The notes beneath the pieces are model-generated. The model saw only the letters and a list, made by a program, of their open reading frames with translations, did no database searches and was not told the origin of the DNA. A DNA stretch of 64,000 bases from Chitinophagaceae bacterium (GTDB lineage Bacteria; Bacteroidota; Bacteroidia; Chitinophagales; Chitinophagaceae): positions 558,001-622,000 of the forward strand of contig JADJLJ010000001.1 of assembly GCA_016710165.1 (NCBI GenBank). Reading direction: 5' to 3'. The position numbers and the translations under genes were made by a program. This document shows, in pieces, positions 55,326 to 64,000 of the stretch (position 1 is its first letter; each line of letters begins with the position of its first letter).

Positions 55326-58300
55326 ATGCATATGCAAAAGCTACTGATCCTGGCCGCCTTCCTTCTTATTACCACTGTACCCGGTGCAGCCCAGCCTGCT
55401 ATAAGCTCTCACATCCAGCAATACACTACCGATAACGGATTGCCCTCGAACGGGATCAAAGGCATGCAATGGGATGCCAAAACAGAGTTCCTGTGGATGG
55501 CCACCGAAGCAGGTATTGTACGTTTCAACGGGGTTGATTTTAAATCGTATACCAAGGAAAATATGCCTTCGATAGCATCGGAAAGGATGCTTTTTATAGT
55601 ACAGAATAATAAGGGCAGGATCTACACGTCAGACCAGCCGGGGAATATATTCCTTATCGACCGGAGCAGGCCGATCTTCTGGAGAAGGTCTGCAACAAAC
55701 AGCAGCATCAATCCCTATATCAGCCATTATTACCTGCTGGGTGTATCGGATACTTTTTTTACCAGGAATGCCGGAAACATAAAACCAACGGGGTTCTCAT
55801 CCGGTTTCAGTAAAATAGTTGCCCTCAGTGATACTTCCTGTTTGATCCTTAACCAGGGAAGCCTGTTTTATTATTCCCTCAGTTTAAAAGACCCCGTTAT
55901 CCGGTCTTATGGAAATGGAAATGTGAATACCATTTTTAAGATCAACGACCGGTATTTTATCATGGACAATAAAAAGGATATCTTTCTTCTCAATGTAAGT
56001 GAACAAAAACTGGTGCCGGTCCCTTTTTCGGGAAGCAACAATAACCGGTTAAGGGCAGTAGCCAACAACAGCACACTTTTCTGGCAAACAGGAATGAGCA
56101 ACCCGGTACTGATCGACGGTGAAAATGCATGGTTGCTGACCTACGATGGCACAAGCCTTTCAGCAAAATTCATTTCAACGGGTATTCCGCCCGATTCCTA
56201 TATCAAGTCGGTTCAATACAGTGAAAAAAATGATCTGCTTTTCATCGGAACCGAATCCAAAGGCCTTATTGTAATTAACCAGAACAGGGTACAGTCTAAA
56301 AGAAGAAATAACGTCAACTCAAAAAACCGGAACTCCTATTATTCGCAGATCGAACTTACGGATGGGAATATACTGACCAATGAAAGTGATATCATCGGCG
56401 ACAAGCGGACCAATGAAAACACGCTGCCGGTTCGGGGAAAATTCTCATTCAATATTTCCCATACCGGTGAAAACTCCCTGTGGTATACACAAACAAACAG
56501 CAAGATCGGGTACAACTGCCTGTTTGAATATAACAAATCCACGGGCCGCACAAAAGCGTATCCTAAAATAAAGTGGGGCGATATTGTAACAGGATCCGGC
56601 GGTAAAATATATTTAGCCAACATGACCGGGTTGGGCATTCTTGATGAAGACAGCCTTCTGTTTCTTTACCGGTATCCCAAAACAATGGCAGGCACAACAA
56701 CATTTGATTTTGCAGAGATAAGCCCCGGTATCCTGGCCGTTGCCACCTGTTCGGGGTTATTGCGTTTCAATACGGCAACCCGCAGGCTGGATACTATCTT
56801 TTCCAAAGAGAATATCTGTGTACGCAGTATCTGGAAATACAAAGACTATGTCTTCTTCGGCACATACGGTTCGGGCTTTTATATTTACAGGAACGGGATA
56901 ATAAGATCCATGCCGCTTGACAAGAACAGGTATTTATTATACCCGCACTGTTTTGTGCCGGATGACGAAGGCTATTGCTGGATAAGCACCAACAGGGGAC
57001 TATTCAAATCAAGTTTATCGGAACTTATTGATGCATTTGAAAACAACAGGCCATCGGTGTATTATCATTATTATGGTAAAAAGGACGGGATGGAAATGAC
57101 CGAGCTGAATGGCGGGTGTACACCCTGCGCCCTGCGCCTGCGGGATAAAACAATTTCTTTTCCTTCCATGGATGGCCTGCTGTGGGTAAACCCCGGGAAG
57201 GCAACTCCCATTTTACCCTCGGGAGAAATTTTCATTGATGAAATGACGGCGGATAATAACCCGGTGAATGTTGACTCGCTTCCGCAAAAGAAGCTGCCCC
57301 CGCAGACACAGGAGATTATTATCCAGCTTGGCTTTTCCTCCTGGTGCAATAAGGAAAATATTTACATCGATTACCAGTTGAATGATACACTGAACTGGAA
57401 AACGGTGAATACCGGCAACGATGCGGTGATCCGGCTCGGCAACCTCAGTTCGGGAAATTATACCCTGCGCATAAGAAAACTGAACGGGTTTGGAATAAAT
57501 AATTACACGTACAAGGTCATCCGTTTTACCATCAGCACGCCCTGGCATAAGCAATGGTGGTTCTATGCCCTGTGCCTTTTAGCCGTGCTGGGAATAACCA
57601 TCCTCTTCTTCCACTTACGCACCCGGCAATATAAGATCAGGCAGCGCAGGCTGGAAAGGCAGGTGGCAGAAAAAACAAAGGAACTGCAGGAACAAAATGA
57701 GATACTGGAGAAGAACGATACCATCAAAACCCGGCTTATCTCCATCATCAGCCACGACATTGTTACCCCTCTGAAGTTTGTTACCGTGGCCGGGAAAAAC
57801 CTGATCGAGAAAAGAAGCCTGATGCCGGAAGCATTGCAGGTGGAAACCATACAGGAGATGACCAACACGTCCCAGGAACTGCAATTGCTCTCCACCAACA
57901 TCCTCAACTGGATAAAATACCAGAATGAGAACAGGCGGATGGCAAAAGAAACATTCAATTTACATGAACTGGTGAACCAGGTGACAGGTGTGCTTACTTC
58001 CCTGGCAAAGCAGAAGAAACTCAGCTTACACAACCGGGTGAACAACGACCTGGAGATTCACCAGTTCTTTGAGCCGTTGAAGATCCTGGTGTATAACCTC
58101 CTGACGAATGCGATCAATTTTTCTGAAAACGGCGCTGTGCTGATCGCAGCAGAACAGAAGGACGGGCTGGTGGTTGTAAGTGTAAGTGATGAGGGCGTAG
58201 GCATGACCCCCGAACAGATCAAGAACATCATGGCCGACCAGTTCATCATCTCCTCTGCCAATATTGATAACCGGAAAGGGAACGGGCTTGGTTACCTCAT

Positions 58301-58448
58301 CATAAAAGACCTGGTGAAGATCATGGGAGCCACCCTGCACATTGAAAGTGAAAAAGCCCGCCCGGACGACCCGGTCGGACGGGGGAAGGGAACAACGATC
58401 TCGGTTGAATTGCCTTCGGTAAAACCTAATACAGCATCCTCACTTTAA
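55326..58448 (+). CDS. Two-component sensor histidine kinase with reg_prop beta-propeller ectodomain
   Basis: The protein has 1040 residues with a signal peptide (MHMQKLLILAAFLLITTVPG). The periplasmic part has propeller blades like QYTTDNGLPSNGIKGMQWD and FLWMATEAGIVRFNGVDFKS, then a Y_Y_Y-like domain (YIDYQLNDTLNWKTVN). One membrane helix lies near 743-765. The dimerisation domain carries the phospho-acceptor His in SIISHDIVTPLKFV, and the ATPase domain has NLLTNAINFSENG, VSVSDEGVGMTPEQI and GNGLGYLIIKDL. Unlike SusR-type hybrids it has no receiver or AraC domain; the neighbour at 54688 supplies the regulator. The ligand is unknown. Its end overlaps the convergent serA gene by 23 bp. Confidence 0.92.
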   Translation: MHMQKLLILAAFLLITTVPGAAQPAISSHIQQYTTDNGLPSNGIKGMQWDAKTEFLWMATEAGIVRFNGVDFKSYTKENMPSIASERMLFIVQNNKGRIYTSDQPGNIFLIDRSRPIFWRRSATNSSINPYISHYYLLGVSDTFFTRNAGNIKPTGFSSGFSKIVALSDTSCLILNQGSLFYYSLSLKDPVIRSYGNGNVNTIFKINDRYFIMDNKKDIFLLNVSEQKLVPVPFSGSNNNRLRAVANNSTLFWQTGMSNPVLIDGENAWLLTYDGTSLSAKFISTGIPPDSYIKSVQYSEKNDLLFIGTESKGLIVINQNRVQSKRRNNVNSKNRNSYYSQIELTDGNILTNESDIIGDKRTNENTLPVRGKFSFNISHTGENSLWYTQTNSKIGYNCLFEYNKSTGRTKAYPKIKWGDIVTGSGGKIYLANMTGLGILDEDSLLFLYRYPKTMAGTTTFDFAEISPGILAVATCSGLLRFNTATRRLDTIFSKENICVRSIWKYKDYVFFGTYGSGFYIYRNGIIRSMPLDKNRYLLYPHCFVPDDEGYCWISTNRGLFKSSLSELIDAFENNRPSVYYHYYGKKDGMEMTELNGGCTPCALRLRDKTISFPSMDGLLWVNPGKATPILPSGEIFIDEMTADNNPVNVDSLPQKKLPPQTQEIIIQLGFSSWCNKENIYIDYQLNDTLNWKTVNTGNDAVIRLGNLSSGNYTLRIRKLNGFGINNYTYKVIRFTISTPWHKQWWFYALCLLAVLGITILFFHLRTRQYKIRQRRLERQVAEKTKELQEQNEILEKNDTIKTRLISIISHDIVTPLKFVTVAGKNLIEKRSLMPEALQVETIQEMTNTSQELQLLSTNILNWIKYQNENRRMAKETFNLHELVNQVTGVLTSLAKQKKLSLHNRVNNDLEIHQFFEPLKILVYNLLTNAINFSENGAVLIAAEQKDGLVVVSVSDEGVGMTPEQIKNIMADQFIISSANIDNRKGNGLGYLIIKDLVKIMGATLHIESEKARPDDPVGRGKGTTISVELPSVKPNTASSL

Positions 58449-59664
58449 TGGTGGCCTTTACTTTACGCAGCAACTCCAATGCATTTCTGCTGATGTTCTT
58501 ATCCACGTCAAGCACCACGTAACCGATCTCGTCGTTGGTCTTCAGATACTGCCCGAGGATATTTATTTTATTGCGGCTGAGCTGGGTGTTTATCTCTGAA
58601 AGCACACCCGGCACATTATTATGTATGTGCAGGATGCGGTGGGTGCCCTCCTGCGGCGGAAGCGCCAATCCGGGTATGCTGTGAGAGCCGGTGCTGATAC
58701 CCTTTTCGAGGTAGTTGAATAATTTATTGCTCACATCATCGCCGATATTATGTTGCGCCTCCTGGGTGCTGCCGCCGATATGCGGAGTAAGCAGCACATT
58801 ACTCAACCCCTGCAGCGGGGTATGGAAAGGATCGCCATTCTTTTCCGGCTCCACGGGAAAAACGTCTACGGCGGCGCCGCCCAGCAGCCCTTCCAGCAAT
58901 GCTTTGCGCAATGCTTCCAGGTCAACCACTTCTCCCCTTGCATAATTTATCAGGATGCTTCCCTTTTTAAAATATTTAAGGCTGCTTTTATTCACCATGT
59001 TCTTTGTGGAAGGCAGTTCAGGTACATGCAAGGTAACAATGTCTGATTTGCTCACCACCTCCTTAAAACTTTTCCGGTCCTCGGCATTGCCCAGGGGTAA
59101 TTTTATTTCGGTATCATAAAAAATAACTTTCATGCCCAGGCTTTCGGCCAGCACGCTCACCTGTTTGCCGATGTTCCCGTAACCAATGATGCCCAACGTT
59201 TTTCCCCGCAGTTCATAACTGCCGCTTGCATCTTTCATCCACCTGCCTTCATGGGCTGCCTTATTCTTATCAAGGATCTTACGGATGAGCATGATGGATG
59301 CCCCGATCACCAGTTCGGCCACACTCCTGGTATTGCTGTACGGGGCATTAAAAACAGCAACCCCGTTGCGGGTAGCTGTTCTCAGATCAACCTGGTTAAC
59401 CCCGATACAAAAACAACCGATGGCCTGCAGTTTTTCAGCTGCTTCCAGCACCCGCTTTGTTACCTGGGTCTTGCTGCGGATCCCGAGCAGGTGTACATTT
59501 TTTACCGCTGCGATCAACTCCTCTTCACTCAATGCCCCGTTCAGTTTTTTTACATTGGTATAGCCGGCGGCATTAAAATGTTTTACCGCCACATCACTGA
59601 TATTCTCTAAAAAAAGAATGTTTATTTTTTCTTTGGGATAACTGGTTATTTTATTTTCAGCCAT
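58426..59664 (-). CDS. serA: D-3-phosphoglycerate dehydrogenase
   Basis: The protein has 412 residues from ATG 59664, like E. coli SerA in length and plan. It oxidises 3-phosphoglycerate, the first step of serine synthesis. The NAD motif LGIIGYGNIGKQVSVLAE is at about 155-172 and the active-site loop includes ILINYARGEVVDLEAL and LLTPHIGGSTQEAQHNIG. A C-terminal ACT domain (HRILHIHNNVPGVLSEINTQ) should bind serine for feedback inhibition. TATATTTG (59694-59687) could be its -7 element. Confidence 0.95.
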   Translation of the reverse strand: MAENKITSYPKEKINILFLENISDVAVKHFNAAGYTNVKKLNGALSEEELIAAVKNVHLLGIRSKTQVTKRVLEAAEKLQAIGCFCIGVNQVDLRTATRNGVAVFNAPYSNTRSVAELVIGASIMLIRKILDKNKAAHEGRWMKDASGSYELRGKTLGIIGYGNIGKQVSVLAESLGMKVIFYDTEIKLPLGNAEDRKSFKEVVSKSDIVTLHVPELPSTKNMVNKSSLKYFKKGSILINYARGEVVDLEALRKALLEGLLGGAAVDVFPVEPEKNGDPFHTPLQGLSNVLLTPHIGGSTQEAQHNIGDDVSNKLFNYLEKGISTGSHSIPGLALPPQEGTHRILHIHNNVPGVLSEINTQLSRNKINILGQYLKTNDEIGYVVLDVDKNISRNALELLRKVKATIKVRMLY

Positions 59665-59716
59665 GACGATAACAGCGTATTTTGCACAAATATATTCTAT
59701 CTAAAGCTAGTATTGC

Positions 59717-60985
59717 ATGCTATTGATAAACAGACGCTTTCTGAATGGCCTGGTAATTGCCCTGCCTGCCCTCCTTTTAATTGAATGCAATCCTTCGGGC
59801 AACAGCCAACATCATAAAAGTGACAGTTCCGCCAGCATCGAACTGCCCGCCCCGGTTCCGATCTCTGCCCTAGAAGCATCCGCATTAAAAGCCGCCTGTG
59901 AAGCCTGGTACGATTCTGCCCTTGCTCCCCGGGGTTTCAATGGCGGGATATTGGTGGCAAAGAACGGCAATATCGTTTTTGAAAAATATTCCGGCACAGC
60001 CCATATACCGGGTACCGATTCCATCAATGCGACGATGCCCCTGCACATTGCTTCTGTTACAAAAACGTTCACTGCCATGGCTGTTTTAAAACTATGGCAG
60101 GATGGGAAACTGAATATAGATGATGAATACAGCAAATACTTTCCGGCATTCAATTATCCCGGTGTGACGATACGAAGTTTATTGAACCACCGGAGTGGTC
60201 TGCCCAATTACACCCATTTCCTGGACAACCTGGGCTGGGATAAGAATAAAGTGGTCAGCAATGAAGATGTCCTGGATTTTTTAATAACCCGGAAAGCCGA
60301 ACTGGTGGATATCAGTGCAGCAAACACCCACTTCACGTACTGCAATACCAACTATGCACTGCTTGCCTTACTTATTGAAAGGATCTCCGGCAGGAAATAC
60401 GGGGATTTTATCAGCCAGGTTTTTTTCATCCCCCTGCAAATGAAGCACAGTTATGTGTTTACCGCTGCCGATACATCCAGGGCCATTCCCAGTTATAACT
60501 GGCGGGGTAAGATCGAACCGTTCAATTTCCTGGATATGGTTTATGGCGACAAAAACATTTACACCACCGTACGGGACCTGTTAACCTGGGACAGGGTCTT
60601 GTACACGAACCGGCTCTTCTCCCCCGAAACGCTGGCACAGGCTTATGCAGGTTACAGCAACGAAAGGCCGGGTATACGTAATTATGGACTGGGCTGGCGC
60701 ATGTATGATCATCCGGATGGAAAAAAGATCATTTACCACAATGGCTGGTGGCATGGAAGCAATGCATCCTTCATACGGCTCATCAATGATTCAGCCACCA
60801 TCATCGTTATAGGAAATAAATTCACCCGTGCCATTTATCATGCAAAAGCAATGGCTTCGGTTTTTGGAAATTACTCTGGCAGTTCCGATGAAGAGGATCC
60901 CGAACAGTCTTCAGGCCCGCATAAAACTTCCGGTCCAATGCTGAAAACATCCCTTCCCGCGATCAGTGGGAAAAGTAAAGAATAA
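59717..60985 (+). CDS. Serine hydrolase, class C beta-lactamase/PBP-like lipoprotein
   Basis: The protein has 422 residues from ATG 59717. A lipobox ends at Cys24 (LLLIEC), so it is an envelope lipoprotein. The catalytic S113-V-T-K motif is in LHIASVTKTFTAMAVLKLW, the second motif is Y208-C-N in HFTYCNTNYALLALLIERIS, and HNGWWHGSNA replaces the third KTG box. RSLLNHRSGLPNY is typical of this Pfam beta-lactamase family. It is probably an esterase or D-Ala peptidase rather than a resistance enzyme. The basic, Ser-rich C-terminal tail is unusual. Confidence 0.88.
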   Translation: MLLINRRFLNGLVIALPALLLIECNPSGNSQHHKSDSSASIELPAPVPISALEASALKAACEAWYDSALAPRGFNGGILVAKNGNIVFEKYSGTAHIPGTDSINATMPLHIASVTKTFTAMAVLKLWQDGKLNIDDEYSKYFPAFNYPGVTIRSLLNHRSGLPNYTHFLDNLGWDKNKVVSNEDVLDFLITRKAELVDISAANTHFTYCNTNYALLALLIERISGRKYGDFISQVFFIPLQMKHSYVFTAADTSRAIPSYNWRGKIEPFNFLDMVYGDKNIYTTVRDLLTWDRVLYTNRLFSPETLAQAYAGYSNERPGIRNYGLGWRMYDHPDGKKIIYHNGWWHGSNASFIRLINDSATIIVIGNKFTRAIYHAKAMASVFGNYSGSSDEEDPEQSSGPHKTSGPMLKTSLPAISGKSKE

Positions 60986-61395
60986 TAAAGCAACATTTCG
61001 CAAAAAAAGGGAAACCCGGATAACCAACTTCCCTGACTGATTCATCCTGTAAAACCGCATTATGGCAAAACCGTTATGCAGGTTTTTATACAGAATGTGC
61101 AATATTTTTAGTCAAAATATGCGCTTTTTTGCATTTTTAATACTAATTTGACCTGCAATAAAACTAAAGCTTAAGGAGAAATGCAGGTGTACAGGATATA
61201 CCAGTTAAGTCTGTATAAAAAACCATTACAGGCTTATGTATTTGATTGTACAAAAGCCGTGACCAGCAACATTACGAAGCTGGTTTGCCGCCTCAACAAA
61301 ATCCCTGATACCCTGTCATCCCCCCTTTACTCCGGCATTCCCCAGCAGTTAAAAACCAGGCAAGCTCTTTTTTTTCAAAACAAAAACACGACTAT
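60986..61395. other. Upstream region of the susC-type gene
   Basis: About 410 bp. AT-rich around 61095-61150, but no pair of TTTG and TAnnTTTG at proper spacing was found. A short ATG frame at 61181 with a Shine-Dalgarno-like AAGGAGA is open to 61399 and overlaps the susC start; it has no recognisable features and is not called a gene. No anti-sigma or sigma gene is beside it. Confidence 0.4.
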
Positions 61396-64000
61396 ATGAG
61401 AAAATTTACAACCAGACTGATTTCTATTATGTTCTTACTGGTTCCTCTGATGTCCCAGGCACAAACAAGCATTTCCGGAAGGGTCGTCAATGAACGGGAC
61501 GGCGCTGCAGTAGAAGGTGCTACGGTGATCCTTAAGGGAAAGAACACGGGAACCAAGACAGACGCCAATGGCAATTTCAGTATCTCTGCTGCCAAAGGAG
61601 ACGTGCTGATCATAAGTTCGGTCAATTTTAAACAACAACAGGTTAAGATCGGTAGTTCAACTTCCATTACTGTACGGCTGGTTAGCAGCGACGGTACATT
61701 GGGTGAAGTAGTGGTAACTGCCATGGATATAAGAAGAAATCCCCGGGAATTGGGTTATGCTGTACAAAAAGTCGGCGGAGATGAGATCCAGGAAACGCAA
61801 CGGGAAAACTTCCTGAATGCTTTGGGTGGAAGGGTATCCGGGGTAAGCCTTACTCCAACAAGTGGCAATGCCGGCGCCTCAACCAATATTGTACTTAGGG
61901 GCTATAATTCCCTGGCACTGAGCAATCAGCCTTTATTTATTGTAGACGGAACGATCGTAGATAACTCAGTACTTGATGAAAACAGTAATGGTGGCAGCGG
62001 GCTTGGTTTGGTAGAAAATCCTTCTAACGGAACAAGGCCTATTAACCAAACTACCAACAGGGGAAATGACTATACCAACCGGGTGGGCGATATGAACCCG
62101 AATGATATCGAATCGATCACCGTTTTGAAAGGCCCCGAAGCAACGGCGCTATATGGCAGCCAGGCAAGTTCAGGTGCTATTGTTATCACCACAAAAAAGG
62201 CCAAGGCATTTGAAGCAAAAAATTCAAATTGGGAGCTATAAATTATGATAATAGTTTCCGGCTTCAGTTTGTGGAAAGATTGCCCGAGTTATATACGGAT
62301 TATGATATGGGCATCAATGGAAGACTCGATAGTAATTTTGCCTATTTCGGTCCCAAACTTGCTCCCGGTACAACCAGGAAGGACCAGGCTAAGGATTTCT
62401 TTAAGACCGGGTTTTCACAAACACATAACCTAACGGTTGATGTCGGTAACAAGAACATGAGCTTTAAGGTTTCCGGTTCAGCTTTTAACCAGTCTGGTAC
62501 AGTTCCTGACAACAAGTATACCCGTTATACAATCCGGATCAGTAACACCACGCGGTTTAAAAAGCTGTTTGACATAACCCCTGCCTTCACGTATACACAC
62601 AGTATCAATAAAAAACCGATCCGGAGTTCCAACGGTTTTCTAACCACGCTCATGCGCTGGCCGGTGAATGATAACCTGAATAATATTTATAATGCCGATA
62701 ATACAAAGAGAGAGATCTATACCAAAAAGGATGCCAATGAGGAATTCGATAATCCCCTTTGGAATGTGCATAACAACCGGAGCTATGATAAACTGAACAA
62801 ACAAAATGCAACCCTTGGGATAAATATATATCCATTGAAATGGCTCACGCTGGCGGGTCGGTTTGGATATGAGACCTACAAAAATGATGGCTGGACCTTT
62901 TATCATCCTGAAACCTATTTACTCACAAAAGCCACCCGTGGCTCACAGGATAATTACTACCGGAAATATGAAGGGTACAACCACACCATTACGGCCACTG
63001 CAAAGCACAGCCTGGGAAAGTTCAACGGAAGGCTGATGGTAGGTACCATGTGGCAGGATTATAAGACCAGCGCCTGGTCGGTTTTTGGAAACGGTATTGC
63101 CGATGCCACCACGTTCAAGTTTGATCCTTCGCGTATCGGGGACTCCTCAACCACTGCTGTCTCTTCCAGGAACTGGTTGTATCGTAATAAAACGTTCAAC
63201 GATTTTAATTACAGGCAGATACGGCAACTGGCTTATTTTGGTGAAGTGGCCCTGAACTGGAACAATATTGTCTTCCTCAACTATACGCATCGTTTTGAAG
63301 AGGGTTCCACCCTGCCAAAAATAAACCGGAAAGTGAATTATCCTGCCGGAAGCGTCAGTGTGATATTCACAGACCTCATCAAACCGCTTAAGAATAGCAA
63401 TTTCCTGACCTATGGCAAGATAAGGGCTTCGCTGGCAAGCACCGCTAAATCGAATAGCCCTTATTCCAATCAGTCATTTTTCATTTTGCAAACTTCCAGT
63501 GGCGGAGGTTTTGGATATGATTTCAATAATTCCAATTTCTTACTGGAACCCGAGAAGCAATCAACCTATGAAGTGGGGATGGAGCTTCGTTTCTTAAAGA
63601 GCAGGCTGAGCATTGATGCTACGTATTATAATACACTAAATACAGACCAGATCCTGGAACTGGTACGAACCAGTTATGGCACCGGATTTATTTTAAATAC
63701 CTTAAACCTCAGCAGCACCCGCAACCGGGGCGTTGAGATCGCAGCCAGTTACCGGGTACTACAACAAACCGATCTTACCTGGAACCTGGGGCTGAACTTC
63801 ACAAAAAGCTGGAACAAACTGCTGACCCTGCCTAGTAACCTGCCGGAATTCTATATTTCGGATACCTGGCTGTACGGCAATGCAAGGGCTGGTTTGCAAA
63901 GAGGTGGCCCCACTACCAGTATCACCTCCTATGGTTACCAGCGCAACAACAAAGGACAGATCCTGATCGAACAAACTTCCGGTCTTCCACTCACCGATAA
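61396..64000 (+). CDS. SusC/RagA-type TonB-dependent outer-membrane receptor (partial, frameshifted)
   Basis: ATG 61396 begins a signal peptide (ending SQAQ) and a carboxypeptidase-regulatory-like domain (SISGRVVNERDGAAVEGATV, ANGNFSISAAKGDVLIIS). The plug domain follows (LGEVVVTAMDIRRNPRELGY, GRVSGVSLTPTSGNAG, ESITVLKGPEATALYGSQAS). The frame stops at 62241. One added G in GGG at 62231-62233 gives NWGAINYDNSFRLQF and continues the barrel (GFSQTHNLTVDVGNKNMSFK) to the window end without a stop. SusC proteins import oligosaccharides or peptides with a SusD lipoprotein, whose gene would lie beyond the right edge. Confidence 0.92.

Noticed and set aside
59717..60985. Antibiotic-resistance beta-lactamase
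   Set aside because: The third motif is HNG, not KTG, and it is a lipoprotein of the broad serine-hydrolase family; resistance cannot be claimed.
61181..61399. 72-codon frame with a Shine-Dalgarno-like AAGGAGA before the susC-type gene
   Set aside because: No signal, motif or composition of a real protein, and it runs into the susC start; it is probably part of the leader.

Overview
The window reads as chromosomal DNA of a Bacteroidota bacterium, most likely family Chitinophagaceae. The support is direct: several secreted proteins end in type IX secretion (T9SS) type A sorting domains or gliding-motility-type C-terminal domains. There is also a PorP/SprF-like outer-membrane protein, a SusC-type TonB-dependent receptor, a reg_prop/Y_Y_Y-type sensor kinase and a promoter of the Bacteroidota TTTG/TAnnTTTG type. 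No rRNA, tRNA or CRISPR array was seen.

Layout. 1-8.4 kb: secreted/T9SS proteins, including a giant repeat adhesin running off the left edge, set among AT-rich stretches. 8.4-19.1 kb: housekeeping genes (pyrE, Nudix hydrolase, thioesterase, coaD, pyrB, pyrR, P5C dehydrogenase, prfB with its programmed +1 frameshift) plus a broken YadA-head-like repeat gene. 19.3-28 kb: a PKD/gliding C-terminal protein, YceI, an OB-fold protein, an uncharacterised secreted protein/lipoprotein pair, YitT, LysE and an Smr-domain protein. 28-34.7 kb: a MITE-like element, a polyprenyl synthase-amino acid permease fusion, RNase R and an MFS transporter. 34.7-44.6 kb: a glycan/glycoprotein breakdown locus (GH109-like, glycosylasparaginase, CutC, GH2 beta-mannosidase, GH35 beta-galactosidase, alkaline-phosphatase-fold enzyme, hexosamine-kinase-like protein) interrupted by a GIY-YIG gene tightly framed by inverted REP-like repeats. 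44.6-54.6 kb: DUF2071, NDH-2, then PorP/SprF-like with a YCF48-type T9SS protein, divergent from a second IgGFc-type adhesin. 54.7-60.9 kb: a LuxR-type response regulator and sensor kinase pair, serA and a class C beta-lactamase-like hydrolase. 61.4-64 kb: the 5' part of a susC gene.

An overriding feature is that ten genes contain apparent single-base frameshifts (thirteen sites, twelve missing a base and one with an extra base), mostly in short homopolymers, and several fall in genes expected to be functional. This pattern looks like residual sequencing indels more than genuine decay. It limits how far any single frameshift here can be interpreted, except prfB, whose shift site matches the known programmed signal.

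The most interesting candidates for new biology are the REP-framed GIY-YIG cassette at 38.1-38.6 kb, the 127-bp MITE-like element with 20-bp perfect inverted ends and an apparent 8-bp target duplication at 28.0-28.2 kb, the synthase-permease fusion, and the two-gene secreted protein/lipoprotein unit at 23.7-25.2 kb.
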